Part shown: piece by piece, positions 33,272 to 42,820 of the stretch
Layout of the letters: every line of letters starts with the position of its first letter
How positions within the stretch are numbered: the stretch's first letter is position 1
Assembly: GCF_000211415.1 (NCBI RefSeq)
Contig: NZ_GL890774.1
Coordinates: 503,748-567,747 of the forward strand
DNA length: 64,000 nt
Direction: 5' to 3'
DNA from: Enterobacter mori LMG 25706
GTDB taxonomy: Bacteria; Pseudomonadota; Gammaproteobacteria; Enterobacterales; Enterobacteriaceae
Translations under genes and position numbers: made by a program
Notes under the pieces: model-generated
What the model was told of the DNA's origin: nothing
Database searches by the model: none
Seen by the model: the letters and a program-made list of their open reading frames with translations, nothing else

Positions 33272-34789
33272 ATGACGCTCTATACGTCCGATTATTTGGA
33301 GTATTACCTGACACTGGTTGGGTGGATCGTTCATAACGGCATCTGGTCGGTCCTGGTCGCCAGCGGCCTGTTTGCGCTCCCGTTTATCGCGATCGTCATT
33401 CAGGAATGGCTGAAAGCACGCGCGGAGGGAGCTGACGAGGGCAACAAGGGCGTGCTTTCCTCGATGCGGATCGAAAACCGAGTGTTCGTCGCCATCGTGG
33501 TGATCATGTTCGCCGGCATTCCGTTCATCGATGTGGATCTCAATACCATCAGCTTCGATCAGTCCCGCTCCAGCCAGTGCCAGGTGAACGTTCCCGCGCC
33601 CAGCGATACGGGTTGGGGCCAGTCATTCACCACGCTCAACAACCAGTCGGCCAAGGTGCCGGTCTGGTGGTTTTTCATGCACTCGATCTCCAGGGCCGTC
33701 ACCGGCGCCGCCGTCGCGGCGCTCCCGTGCGGAACCGACCTGCGGCAGATGAGGATGGACATCGACAACACCCGTATCGACGACCCCTTGCTGGCCCAGG
33801 AAGTGACTGATTTCGCGCTCAATTGCTACGGTCCCGCCCGAGCCAAGCTGTTCATGAACCGGCCGACTCTGAGCGAAGAGCAGATGGCGGACGTCAGCTG
33901 GATCGGCTCCAATTACTTTGTCGACACGCCCGGCTACTACGACACTTATCGCTCAAGCACGCCTCGCGAGTCATGGCCCTACGATGACAGCCGTGATGCT
34001 GGGCTGACCGAGGTGCCTAGCGGCGCCGGTTACCCAAACTGCCGGGAATGGTGGTCGGATGGCTCAACCGGCCTGCGCGCCCGCCTGCTGGCTCAGGTCG
34101 ACCCCAACCTGCTCTCGCGCATGGCGAACTGGGCTGGCTTCATCTCCAGGACCCAGTTGGACGATTCCGTGATCCGCGCCATCGCGGCCCCGCGTCAGCA
34201 AAAGCTGAACCAGGGCGCCGTCTACACAGATTACGGCGGGCAGATCGACAAGACCTTGCCGAATGTCGTTACCCGAGCCGCGGGCGATGTGGGGATGGCG
34301 GTGGGTGCCTTGGGGTTCTTCCCGGCGATGGATGTCATGCGCCAGGCTTTGCCCATGGCGTTGTCGCTGCTGAAGATGGCCTTGGTAATATCCATTCCGC
34401 TCGTGCTGGTGATCGGCACCTACGACCTGAAGACCGTGGTGACTGTCAGCGTGGTCCAGTTCGCCCTGTTCTTCGTGGATTTCTGGTTCCAATTGGCACG
34501 GTGGGTCGATTCCACGATCCTGGACGCGCTCTATGGATGGGGATGGGGCTACAACCGCCCGATGACCAATTTTGACCCGGTGATGGGGCTGAACAACGCG
34601 TTCGGGGATCTCTTGTTGAATTTCGTCATGGCGACGATGTTCCTGGTGCTGCCTGGGTTCTGGCTCACCGCGCTGACTTGGGTTGGGGTTCGTGCAGCTG
34701 GAGTGATTTCCGCCTTTTCGAACAGCACCAAAGACGCAGCATCTGCTGGAGGGAAAGGACCTGGCGTCGTTTCAAGCAAGCTGAAGTAG
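33272..34789 (+). CDS. traG: TraG N-terminal domain protein, mating-pair component
   Basis: 505 residues. It starts MTLYTSDYLEYYLTLVGWIVHNGIW, typical of TraG-N proteins. Membrane helices lie at about 25-45, 68-85, 345-420 and 440-480, with a large periplasmic region between 90 and 340. It takes part in pilus assembly and mating-pair stabilisation. Only the N-terminal TraG domain is present, as in other type G ICEs. Confidence 0.9.
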   Translation: MTLYTSDYLEYYLTLVGWIVHNGIWSVLVASGLFALPFIAIVIQEWLKARAEGADEGNKGVLSSMRIENRVFVAIVVIMFAGIPFIDVDLNTISFDQSRSSQCQVNVPAPSDTGWGQSFTTLNNQSAKVPVWWFFMHSISRAVTGAAVAALPCGTDLRQMRMDIDNTRIDDPLLAQEVTDFALNCYGPARAKLFMNRPTLSEEQMADVSWIGSNYFVDTPGYYDTYRSSTPRESWPYDDSRDAGLTEVPSGAGYPNCREWWSDGSTGLRARLLAQVDPNLLSRMANWAGFISRTQLDDSVIRAIAAPRQQKLNQGAVYTDYGGQIDKTLPNVVTRAAGDVGMAVGALGFFPAMDVMRQALPMALSLLKMALVISIPLVLVIGTYDLKTVVTVSVVQFALFFVDFWFQLARWVDSTILDALYGWGWGYNRPMTNFDPVMGLNNAFGDLLLNFVMATMFLVLPGFWLTALTWVGVRAAGVISAFSNSTKDAASAGGKGPGVVSSKLK

Positions 34790-34797
34790 CTTGGAGT

Positions 34798-35178
34798 TCA
34801 GAGGTCCTTTTCATCGGGGAAGTCAGGATGATCAGTATCGTTGTAAGGCACCGGATCGTATCCTGGTGTCTCGCGGAGATCTTCCTGACTGGTAAACACC
34901 CACATCTTTTCTTCCGGGGCGTCGCCACGTCCGGCTGACCAGGCAACTGCGACAGCGAACAGGAGCAGCAAGGCCAGCCAGAAGGCGACGTAGAGGAGAA
35001 CGCCAAGCACTACGAGCCTGGCAAGCCACGGGAGAGCCGACGCCACCAGTCCGGGGACGCCTTGCGCAACCAGCCAGCGAGCAGCCTTCTTTTCCAACCG
35101 TGTATAACCACGCCATGCACGCCCCATGCCGCTACCGAGCCGATAGGCCCATCCCTTGTTGTGTGCGTGCGTTGCCAT
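34798..35178 (-). CDS. DUF3742 family ICE protein
   Basis: 126 residues. HNKGWAYRLGSGMGRAWRGYTRLEKKAARWL (about 5-35) and two helices (about 45-85) are typical of DUF3742, which marks the end of the mating-pore operon in these ICEs and points the other way. The acidic tail holds PGYDPVPYNDTDHPDFPDEKDL in spirit. Start at 35178 has GAGG eight bases upstream; ATG 35184 and GTG 35199 are alternatives. Confidence 0.88.
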   Translation of the reverse strand: MATHAHNKGWAYRLGSGMGRAWRGYTRLEKKAARWLVAQGVPGLVASALPWLARLVVLGVLLYVAFWLALLLLFAVAVAWSAGRGDAPEEKMWVFTSQEDLRETPGYDPVPYNDTDHPDFPDEKDL

Positions 35179-35323
35179 GGCCATATCCTCGCTTCTCACT
35201 GTTGCATTAGTTCATCGTCGAAATATCTTCCTGTGTCGTTCGCAGACGGGTTGGAGGCACTGCTTTCTTACTTCAGACCTCCACAAGGGAGCTTTGTTCG
35301 TTCTAGTTTCTCAAGCACCTGGA

Positions 35324-35743
35324 TCAACGCTTCCACGGATCGATCACCGTGATGCCACAGTCCACGAAGTCCTTGACGTTGCGGGTTGCCAGGCTGGCGC
35401 CTCGCGACTTTGCGATCGCCGCGATCATGGCGTCGAACTGGCTGATCGGCTTGCCTGCCAGTTTGCGTGATGCTGCGATTTCGGCGTAGGCATCGGATGC
35501 GTCATTGTCGAAGCTCAGCACCTGTCCGGCCATATCCGAAGAGAAGATGCCGTGAATCGCCTCCATGAGCGCGGCCTTGCGTTGGCCGTCCGGCAGCAGG
35601 CGCACGCCATACAACAACTCTGCCCGCGTGACTGTCGTGGTGAACAACGCTGAGCGAGGTTGCTGAGCCAGCCAGGCCAGCGCAAGCGCATCGGGAACTG
35701 GGCGAAGTGTCTCGGACAGAACGTTGGTGTCGAGGACGATCAT
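35324..35743 (-). CDS. fitB: PIN-domain toxin, FitB/VapC type
   Basis: 139 residues. Acidic PIN residues are visible: D5 in VLDTNVLSE, E42 in TRAELLYG, D104 in QFDAMIAA and D123 in TRNVKDF. These Mg-dependent RNases cut tRNA or other RNAs and are held by the partner antitoxin. The antitoxin gene overlaps by four bases. FitB/StbB-type pairs are frequent plasmid and ICE stabilisation systems. Confidence 0.9.
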   Translation of the reverse strand: MIVLDTNVLSETLRPVPDALALAWLAQQPRSALFTTTVTRAELLYGVRLLPDGQRKAALMEAIHGIFSSDMAGQVLSFDNDASDAYAEIAASRKLAGKPISQFDAMIAAIAKSRGASLATRNVKDFVDCGITVIDPWKR

Positions 35744-35994
35744 GCACCAAACTCCGGAGGGTTACGAATGTCATCCCGCGCCGGCAGGTCCAGCTCGATC
35801 CCGCCTAGCGGCTCTACCCGCGCACGGATAGCCTCGATCAAAGAATTGCCGCGTGCAGTCTCGGTCGATAAAGCCGCCCGCAAGATGTCGCGAGCCTCAT
35901 CTTCCATCGAACGGCCATGCTGAGCGGCTTGCACGCGCAGACGCGCTTTAAGCCCCTCGTCAATGTTCCTGATGGTCATCGTAGTCATTGCCAT
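35740..35994 (-). CDS. fitA: FitA-like ribbon-helix-helix antitoxin
   Basis: 84 residues. MTTMTIRNIDEGLKARLRVQAAQHGRSMEDEARDIL is a ribbon-helix-helix DNA-binding domain of the FitA/StbC family; the C-terminal tail should block the PIN toxin. GGAGG precedes the ATG at 35994. Repeated ATTAGTCA sites lie directly upstream. Confidence 0.9.
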   Translation of the reverse strand: MAMTTMTIRNIDEGLKARLRVQAAQHGRSMEDEARDILRAALSTETARGNSLIEAIRARVEPLGGIELDLPARDDIRNPPEFGA

Positions 35995-36005
35995 GCCGCA
36001 CCTCC

Positions 36006-36039
36006 ATTAGTCATTGATGACATATTAGTCACTGACTAA
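36006..36039. promoter_or_regulatory. Antitoxin operator: repeated ATTAGTCA half-sites
   Basis: ATTAGTCAYTGA occurs at 36006 and 36024, an 18-bp period, and the second copy is part of the perfect palindrome TTAGTCA-C-TGACTAA (36025-36039). It is just upstream of the antitoxin start and is the expected site for FitA-type autorepression. Confidence 0.65.
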
Positions 36040-36157
36040 CGAAAACGCAAGGTGGCAGCTCTCAGATCGACCTGCTTGTGAGACGGCAGGGCTCGCATCA
36101 ACCGTCGGCGGATCTCAATGCTGCGTGGCAGGCATCAGGCCGCCCGCGGTATCGAGA

Positions 36158-36364
36158 TCAACGCGCCTCAACTTCTCCAGCAGACCAAAAGATTCGCGTT
36201 CGCCCCCCCAGAATACGGGTGAATACCGCACACTGGCAGATGAGAGAGTCGAGCAATAGCCGCTGGTCCAATGCCGAATCGCATTCCGCCACGCCCGACA
36301 TAATGAGTGCATAGGCCCGTTGCGCGTGAATGCTGGTTCCGCCGTTGTTGTCTGAATGATCCAT
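36158..36364 (-). CDS. Small hypothetical protein
   Basis: 68 residues (starts MDHSDNNGG, with ALIMSGVAECDSALDQRLLLDSLICQC in the middle). A clear GGAGGGGA ribosome site is placed ten bases before the ATG. No family recognised. It might be a short ICE gene opposite to traI; the C-terminal end could be altered by decay. Other parts of 36040-36849 show no convincing gene. Confidence 0.45.
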   Translation of the reverse strand: MDHSDNNGGTSIHAQRAYALIMSGVAECDSALDQRLLLDSLICQCAVFTRILGGRTRIFWSAGEVEAR

Positions 36365-36849
36365 GCTGTCCCCTCCGTGGCCTTGTTCCCCTGCGCCGCC
36401 CGGAATGGAATCCGACAGATGGCGGCGACCTGCAGGGGTGAGAAACCGGCTGATACCAGACCGGCCTGACGCAAACGTCTGCCCTACGGATCGCCATAAC
36501 GCGACCCGCTGGTATCAAGTTCGGGTTCTCACACCCGGCGCCTATGAGTGGCACACCACAAGGATTGCACATCGCAATTTGCTGGAGCAATAAAAAGATC
36601 AATTTTTTCCGGTAGATAAGGCCAAATTCCGTCGCAGCCTGGAGCTGTCGTGTGAGTGCGTCGCGGACGATGACAAAGGGACGGCATCCGTGCCGCATTC
36701 CTGCTAGCTGGAACTGGCCCAGAGGGCTATATCAAAGGGTTTCGGCAAGGGCAAAAGGTCGTCAAGGGGCAAGGGAATGGGCCCCAAGGGGAATGGGCCT
36801 ATCCGGAAAAGGAAAAGGTTCCGCGGTGACCACTACTTCAGGTGCTTCC

Positions 36850-38709
36850 ATGTTCACGCTGTTCCAACGAAAACGCCCCGTGCAGGCCGCTACCGCAGCG
36901 CCCGCCACTGCAACAAAGGCCAAAGGGTGGATAGCGCCGGAGACGGCCGCATCGCTGCTGTCCACAGCGCGCCGGCAGAAACTGCTGGAGTACATATGGC
37001 AGCGGACTTCGCTCTCGCGTCAGCAATTCGCAGTGCTGTATCTCGGTCCACTGGAACGATACGCCGAGTTGGTCCAGCAGTTTCCGGCATCGGAATCACA
37101 CCACCACGCCTATCCCGGCGGCCTGCTTGACCACGGGCTTGAGATCGTCGCCTATGCGCTAAAGTTGCGACAGTCTCACCTTCTCCCGGCAGGAGCGACA
37201 CCGGAGGATCAAGCCGCGCAAGCCGAGGCCTGGACAACCGCCACAGCCTATGCGGCGCTATTGCATGACATCGGCAAAATAGCAGTCGACCTGCACGTCG
37301 AGATTAGTGACGGCAATCTGTGGCACCCCTGGCACGGACCGTTACACCATCTATATCGCTTCCGCTATCGCAAGGATCGGGAGTACCGCCTGCACAACGC
37401 CGCGAGTGGATTGCTGTACAACCACGTGCTCGATGGCGAGATCCTTGACTGGCTTAGCAACTACCCGGAACTGTGGGCGGCGCTACTTTATGTTCTGGCC
37501 GGCCAGCATGAGCACGCCGGAGTATTGGGCGAACTCGTCACGCAAGCCGACCGCGCTTCCGTGGCGCAGGAACTTGGTGGCGATCCCGCGAAGGCGATGG
37601 CCGCACCGAAGCATGCATTGCAGCGCAAATTGCTGGAGGGGCTTCGCTATCTGCTCAAGGAAGAGCTGAAACTGAACCAGCCGCAGGCGTCGGATGGGTG
37701 GCTGACGCAGGAAGCGTTATGGCTCGTTTCCAAGACGGCTTCAGACAAGCTACGCGCACATTTGCTGTCTCAGGGCATTGAGGGAATTCCGGTCAACAAC
37801 ACGGCCGTCTTCAACATCCTGCAGGACCACGGCATGCTCCAGACCACAGCAGAGGACAAGGCCATCTGGAAAGCGGTCGTCACCAGCGACTCTGGCTGGA
37901 CCCACACGTTCACGCTGCTTCGGCTCGCACCAGCTTTGATATGGGAAGGCAATGAGCGTCCGCCGGCGTTTCAGGGAACCGTGGAAATGGTGCAGGACGA
38001 CACCGCTGCGGCGGATGCATCCCCCGCTTCACCTAACGTTTCGGAGCAGCCTTTGCCTACCACCGGAACGGCATCCGCTCCAGCGCTCTGCGCTCCTGCA
38101 CCTGGCACGCAAGCGCCCAGCGCAGATGGCGTCGAGGCCTTGCTCGACTTGCTCGGGACACGGGACGTCGAACTGCCGTCGACCACAGCATCATCGAACA
38201 AACCAACAGAGACAGGCCCCGGGCAAGATCAGGAACCTGAGCTACAAACACCTGCTGCTCCCTCCGCAATAGCAGTGAAAAACGAAACTCAGGTGCTTCC
38301 ATCCGGCGAACACTTCATCGCCTGGCTGCATCAGCATATCAGAAGCCGTAAACTGATTATCAACGATGCGAAAGCTTTGGTGCATACAGTTACCGATACC
38401 GTTTACCTTGTCAGCCCAGGATTGTTTCAGCGCTATGCCCAGGAGCATCCAAAAACTGCATTTCTTGCAAAACAGGAGAATATTGCGGATTGGCAATGGA
38501 TTCAGAAGAGATTTGAAAAGCTGCAATTGCATCGTAAACAGGATAACGGGCTGAATATCTGGACCTGCAATGTGACTGGCCCCAGAAAATCGCGACGCCT
38601 GCATGGCTATCTTTTGGCTGATCCTGCACGCCTTTTCGATGAGATTCCTCCCGACAATCCATATTTGAACCTGGTAACAGCTCCAACATCGCAGGCGTCA
38701 GGCGAATAA
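36850..38709 (+). CDS. traI: TraI relaxase, MOBH family
   Basis: 619 residues. The TraI_2 domain occupies about 20-330 with HHHAYPGGLLDHGLEIVAYAL (about 83-103) and the HD pair in ALLHDIGK (about 136-143), the metal-binding signature of MOBH relaxases. A Pro/Ala/Thr-rich linker (about 365-480) leads to a C-terminal domain (FIAWLHQHIRSRKLIINDAKALVHTV about 490-515). It nicks oriT and leads the strand into the new host. Start at 36850 chosen; GTG 36826 is an alternative. The oriT itself was not identified. Confidence 0.92.
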   Translation: MFTLFQRKRPVQAATAAPATATKAKGWIAPETAASLLSTARRQKLLEYIWQRTSLSRQQFAVLYLGPLERYAELVQQFPASESHHHAYPGGLLDHGLEIVAYALKLRQSHLLPAGATPEDQAAQAEAWTTATAYAALLHDIGKIAVDLHVEISDGNLWHPWHGPLHHLYRFRYRKDREYRLHNAASGLLYNHVLDGEILDWLSNYPELWAALLYVLAGQHEHAGVLGELVTQADRASVAQELGGDPAKAMAAPKHALQRKLLEGLRYLLKEELKLNQPQASDGWLTQEALWLVSKTASDKLRAHLLSQGIEGIPVNNTAVFNILQDHGMLQTTAEDKAIWKAVVTSDSGWTHTFTLLRLAPALIWEGNERPPAFQGTVEMVQDDTAAADASPASPNVSEQPLPTTGTASAPALCAPAPGTQAPSADGVEALLDLLGTRDVELPSTTASSNKPTETGPGQDQEPELQTPAAPSAIAVKNETQVLPSGEHFIAWLHQHIRSRKLIINDAKALVHTVTDTVYLVSPGLFQRYAQEHPKTAFLAKQENIADWQWIQKRFEKLQLHRKQDNGLNIWTCNVTGPRKSRRLHGYLLADPARLFDEIPPDNPYLNLVTAPTSQASGE

Positions 38710-39761
38710 CAAGCCGAACAGTTCATACGCTAGATTTCCCTGATCCTAAAGTGGCAATGCTTCACTGCGTTTCGCACTTTTAAGTTTTGAGGCTTGTGAC
38801 TAAATTCCCATGCAAAATTTTTTGAAGATTAGAACAATTTAGCAGTATAGAAGCCTTATACTGTAGTGGGCACAAATTCCCAGTATTTAAGGTTGTTTAG
38901 GTGACAATAGACTCTGAATGATAGAACTTTAGATGATTGGCTGATGTGAGCACTAGGTTCGTTTCAACATAAGACCACTACGGCAAACAAATTTTAAAGT
39001 TGTCAAATTGACCGTATACAACAAAGCTATCAGGCAGCGCGCTCCCTGACGGTATGGTTTAATGAATCAGCCATTGCTGTATAACTGACAGTGCACAGAG
39101 TGAAAGATCGTGGCCGACCGCTCCACTACACCAATATGGCTTTCACCACGGTTCTTAATGAAGCGCATGTTTAACCTGTCACTCCGGACATTGCAGGGCT
39201 TCGTTGAGTTAATTTTTGAATCTGCTCGACGACGTTGCCCTGTCTGGACTTCTCTTGGTCAGTAGGCTGCCAAAGACTGTTGACATCAGTATAAAGACGC
39301 TGATCCGGAGCGAAATCCTACATCTGCATAATAAATATTTCAATGGCTGAATAGCACGAATTATTCTTTTATTTTTTCCACCTGTGCTAGCTTAAACGAG
39401 AATGTTTTTCATAATTTTATCACTGACCTTTCCCGCCACAATAAGTCTTAGTGGCGGGAGTTTTTATAATCCCGTGGTTAATGTAATAAAACACCAGAAC
39501 TTTTGGTTCCTTTCCTTTCAGAAGGATTGTTGTCAAAACTAATTGCTCATTGAACCGATAGTGGCGTCATGGGCAGGCCAACGTTCGGCCTATAAATTCC
39601 CTTCCTCGACTGAAAATTCTCATGCCTAAGCGGTATGTCTGCGACCTTGCAGAAAGTTTCTAACATTCATTCGCATTGCTGGTACCATTTAAAACCCTTT
39701 TATGCACTTGCCATGTTTCAGTGCGGTCAGAATAATGTGCTCATCTATCCACATCAACTCA
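38710..39761. other. ICE-chromosome transition, no gene
   Basis: About 1 kb of AT-rich DNA after traI with no supported gene. An integrase gene would be expected near here in PFGI-1/SPI-7 type ICEs and is absent. A terminator stem is at 39431. No tRNA or tRNA 3' end was recognised. Confidence 0.6.
39431..39465 (+). terminator. Rho-independent terminator
   Basis: TCCCGCCAC (39431-39439) pairs with GTGGCGGGA (39451-39459), followed by GTTTTT. No gene ends here, so it either belongs to a lost gene or ends a small untranslated transcript. Confidence 0.65.
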
Positions 39762-40370
39762 TCACCGTTTTATAGTTGCATCCTGTATGGCAAGCAGAAG
39801 GTACAGGTGGGGCAGCCCGCCCTCCCGGACCGGTTCCGCGCGCCATCCGCAACGCATCAACAGCGCCTGCACACCGTCCACAGCTCCGGTTAGACGGACC
39901 ATCAGTGGTGCCACCTGGCAGCCGTTGTCGTCAAAAGCTGTCTCAAGACTTTTGCGCACGAGGTAAATCCCATTCACGCTGGCATTCAAATTGACGGCCT
40001 GACGTCCCGACCACTCCCGCCTACTCAGCATGCGGTAAATCCAATGCATTTCCCGGGCCGTATCCAGGGCATACGTCAGTCGAAACAGGTCACTTTGCAC
40101 CGCCTGTTCTCCGTTGCTGAACCGCCACAGGTATTCAAGCTTGGCGGACAGGTTCGCCCGCACGCCCTGCTCCCGCCCCTGCCTAAGTAGCCATTCAATG
40201 TCTGGGGTAACGTCCCGAGAAAACCGACGCTGTTTCAGTGCGTTACTCAACCAACGAGTAAGAAAAAGGTTTTCCTGCGCCAGAGACACCACGGCACAGT
40301 CCTGTCTTGCAGTCGCAAGCGCTACGAGGGCACACCATGCCAGGTTGCCTGCTTTTTCTGTCAGCGTCAT
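39762..40370 (-). CDS. DUF2913 family protein
   Basis: 202 residues. EKAGNLAWCALVALATARQDCAV (about 5-27) and LFLTRWLSNALKQRRFSRDVTPDIEWLLRQGREQG (about 35-70) match DUF2913, a family of enterobacterial plasmids and islands with no known function. Soluble, basic. GGGAG lies ten bases before the ATG at 40370. Ends in a gene-free stretch beside the ICE edge. Confidence 0.75.
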   Translation of the reverse strand: MTLTEKAGNLAWCALVALATARQDCAVVSLAQENLFLTRWLSNALKQRRFSRDVTPDIEWLLRQGREQGVRANLSAKLEYLWRFSNGEQAVQSDLFRLTYALDTAREMHWIYRMLSRREWSGRQAVNLNASVNGIYLVRKSLETAFDDNGCQVAPLMVRLTGAVDGVQALLMRCGWRAEPVREGGLPHLYLLLAIQDATIKR

Positions 40371-40547
40371 TGTGCATCACTCCCTTCGTCCTGCCGGCCA
40401 TGTCCGCGCCCTTTTCAGGTAAAAACGTCATAAGGTGAGTATTTTAAACGGAACTTCAACTGATGGTCACTCCAGATCTGTCTGCAAAACCAAATAAATA
40501 ATGCCATGAGTGTAAGCGCCCCGTGAAGGACGTGGGGTAAAAATTAG

Positions 40548-40602
40548 TTTACAGATAGGGTGACGTTCCAGGGGAGCAGCTCATTCACGCGGTTGGCTGC
40601 CC
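40548..40602 (-). pseudogene. IS66-family transposase, C-terminal scrap
   Basis: On the - strand about 16 codons read NRVNELLPWN followed by a short tail and a stop. The DLLPW-type ending is typical of the IS66 TnpC protein. Nothing more of the element remains. Confidence 0.55.
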
Positions 40603-40617
40603 GTGAAATCATAAAAG

Positions 40618-40925
40618 GATCCACCGAATTTACTGCCTGCTGAAACTGAATTTTCGCCGCAAAGGTAAACAGCCTCTGCCTGTGCGTAATCCAGCACCGT
40701 TGGCTACGCCTGAAGCGTTAAACCAAAGCTGGTCCGTTGATTTCATGCACGACTCTCAGATTTGCGGTCGTCGTTTTCGTACGTTCAATATCGTTGATGA
40801 TTTTAATCGTGAGGCGTTGTCGATCGAAATACACCTGAATCTGCCAGCCCTGTGAGTAGTTCGTGTACCCGACAGGATCGCAGCCAACCGGGGATATCCC
40901 GTCATGCTTCTCATGGATAACGGAC
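40618..40925 (+). pseudogene. IS3-family OrfB transposase fragment
   Basis: The frame reads LNFRRKGKQPLPVRNPAPL, ALNQSWSVDFMHDSQICGRRFRTFNIVDDFNREAL and, after a stop, RIAANRGYPVMLLMDNG. The SVDFMHD and NVDDFNRE parts hold the first two DDE residues. N-terminus and C-terminus are missing and there is an in-frame stop, so it is a dead remnant. Confidence 0.7.
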
Positions 40926-41149
40926 TACCGTCTGAGTCAACTGTTTTTACGCAAAGGGCTCCAGCCATCTGATAAGAAGGCGATGGTTTATTTTATATCC
41001 GATATTGCTCATTTCCTTTTGGCTTATAAACATGCTTACCATGATATACAAGGGTACGGATGGCCCGACAGGACTTGACACTGCATTTTGGGAAGCCATG
41101 GACGTTGAACATTATCTAATGGTCGCGATGCGCCTTACGGCCCGTTGAA

Positions 41150-41955
41150 TCACGTCCCATGGCTTATTTCGTAATAACCTTTATAATCAATATCCTGTTT
41201 TACAATTGCATGCGCCACTCTTGCAACTTTTGTTGCCATAGCCGTCATGGCTTTTCTTTTCTGATCAGGTTTATCTCCATTTTCCCGGATATAGCGTTCA
41301 TATTTGTACCGGAAGCTGTTTTTCTCTCGTTCTTACGGCTACGGTGGCGGCAAGCCAGAAGGCATATCTTAACCGTGCGTTTCCACGTTTTGACCATCGG
41401 TAACTACTGTGTTTTTGCCCGCTCTTACTGGCGGAAAGATTAAAACCTCAGAAGCTTAGGTATAGTCGGTAATGCGCAAAACGTGTTAAATCACCACTTT
41501 CAGCAATTATCATCAGGGCAATGACAGCGCCAATGTCCGGGATCGTACGTAAATGCCGGTAGTCACTTCGTTCCTGTAAATAATTTTCTGCCTGTTTCTC
41601 AAGTTTTAATCATTGAGCCGAAAGTTCCACATACCGGTGAAGCTGTAATCTGAACGTGGTCACTGCCAGAGAATCATCTGACAACGGTAATGCAATGGAA
41701 TTTTCAGCTACGTCATAGAGATGTTCAAGAAACTGCTGTTTATACTGCTTCCGACCAACAACATCCCATGACTGTTTTACAAACAAATCCCGGTCCATTA
41801 ACGTGATACAGGACGGTGTGGGAAACTGTAGTAAGAACTGGCAGACCACTCTGCCCGTGACATATGCAGATATTGTTCAGCTTCGGGAAAATAAAGGGTC
41901 AGATAGTGATTCACAAGGCTGTTCATACAGCGGGTTCGTGCCAGAGTAACTTAAT
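41150..41955 (-). pseudogene. Degenerate IS110-family transposase
   Basis: On the - strand, pieces read NHYLTLYFPEAEQYL, RDLFVKQSWDVVGRKQYKQQFLEHLYDVAENSIALP, then GNARLRYAFWLAATVAVRTRE and DYKGYYEISHGT with a stop at 41150. Together they cover the C-terminal two thirds of an IS110-family protein, with stops and frameshifts between. It differs from the intact element at 57234. Confidence 0.7.
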
Positions 41956-42275
41956 AATTCCCTTAAACCTTACCAAAGCATAGATTAAGTTTATGCCCTC
42001 GAAATATTCTATAAACGTGATTTCATCTCCATAATATAGCAATTAGTGGGGCCAGTCGTAAAAAGTAAAATCGTTCCTGTATGTATATGAAGTAAGTAGT
42101 AAATATAATCAACTCATTTCATAATGTTATTTATGTAGATTACCTTTAATACTATTGACATTTTTGGCTACTGCACTAGAATATGATATATCAATGCAAT
42201 AACCAAAATGCTATTTAGTTTACTTCAGTGTCTTTTAGTTGAGGTTGTGTACTATATCTATTTAGATAATTACAT
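41956..42275. other. AT-rich gap, nothing recognised
   Basis: About 320 bases of very AT-rich sequence between the IS110 remnant and a small membrane-protein frame. No gene, clear hairpin or repeat of note was seen. Confidence 0.6.
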
Positions 42276-42497
42276 TCACTTTCTAAACAGAAGTAAAATT
42301 AAGTAAACAACAATCACCAGGAATATGATATTTATCATGATCAACCCTAACATTGCACCAACCATCCCAAATTTTAATAAATAAGAAAACAAGAAATAAT
42401 TTGTAAATCCAGAAGCCAGGTAGGATATAAAAACAATCATAATACAAATAAAAACAAAAGCTAAACAATATAATATTATAGAGGATTTATTTTTCAT
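42276..42497 (-). CDS. Small hydrophobic protein
   Basis: 73 residues from ATG 42497 with two or three membrane helices (SIILYCLAFVFICIMIVFISYLA, then FGMVGAMLGLIMINIIFLVIVVYLILLLF). Very AT-rich. The ribosome site is weak, so expression is uncertain. No family recognised. Confidence 0.4.
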   Translation of the reverse strand: MKNKSSIILYCLAFVFICIMIVFISYLASGFTNYFLFSYLLKFGMVGAMLGLIMINIIFLVIVVYLILLLFRK

Positions 42498-42792
42498 ATG
42501 GCAGCCCAGTAATTTCAATGTTATTAGATTCAGTGTGGCAACTGTAATGGTAGAAATTGTTTTAAAGATCTGTCACTGCAGCCCGACAAAATTAATCGAG
42601 GCGGTTCATATTAGGTTAACTGGTATAAGAGTTGGTGAAATTTAAAAATAATTTAGTTTTATTTATTAACCACCTTCAAAAAAGTAAAATGCCATCATAA
42701 CTGGCATGAGAAAGTCAAATATTACACCCATCCAATACCATCAAAAAGATAAGGAAATAACATTTTATATGAATAATTCATGCCTAAAACCT

Positions 42793-42820
42793 TATAACTT
42801 TATAACTTTATAACTTTATA
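42793..42820. repeat. Short tandem repeat TATAACTT
   Basis: Three perfect copies of TATAACTT plus TATA. It overlaps the last codons and stop of the TetR gene at 42808, so copy number could change the C-terminus. Confidence 0.6.

Larger units (their letters stand above)
1..38709 (+). mobile_element. Integrative conjugative element, internal and transfer part (partial)
   Basis: Nearly all genes here run on the + strand and match the gene order of PFGI-1/ICEclc/SPI-7 type ICEs: accessory block with DUF3577 (STY4534), PilL2, TIGR03759, transglycosylase, TIGR03765, TraD, TIGR03747, RAQPRD through TIGR03755, TraG, DUF3742 and TraI. The mating apparatus is type G and the relaxase MOBH. The left end lies outside the window. 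The right edge is placed at the end of traI because GC content and coding density drop there; no integrase or tRNA-derived repeat marks a true end. Several genes are broken, so the element may no longer transfer. Confidence 0.9.

Noticed and set aside
38710-39430. tRNA-derived attachment site at the ICE end
   Set aside because: No cloverleaf or tRNA 3' end could be found by eye in this stretch.
40431-40547. Possible short gene before the DUF2913 gene
   Set aside because: No start with a ribosome site and no family; only a weak hairpin.
42793-42820. TATAACTT repeats as a possible CRISPR or iteron array
   Set aside because: Units are only 8 bp and directly joined without spacers, and they overlap a coding end.
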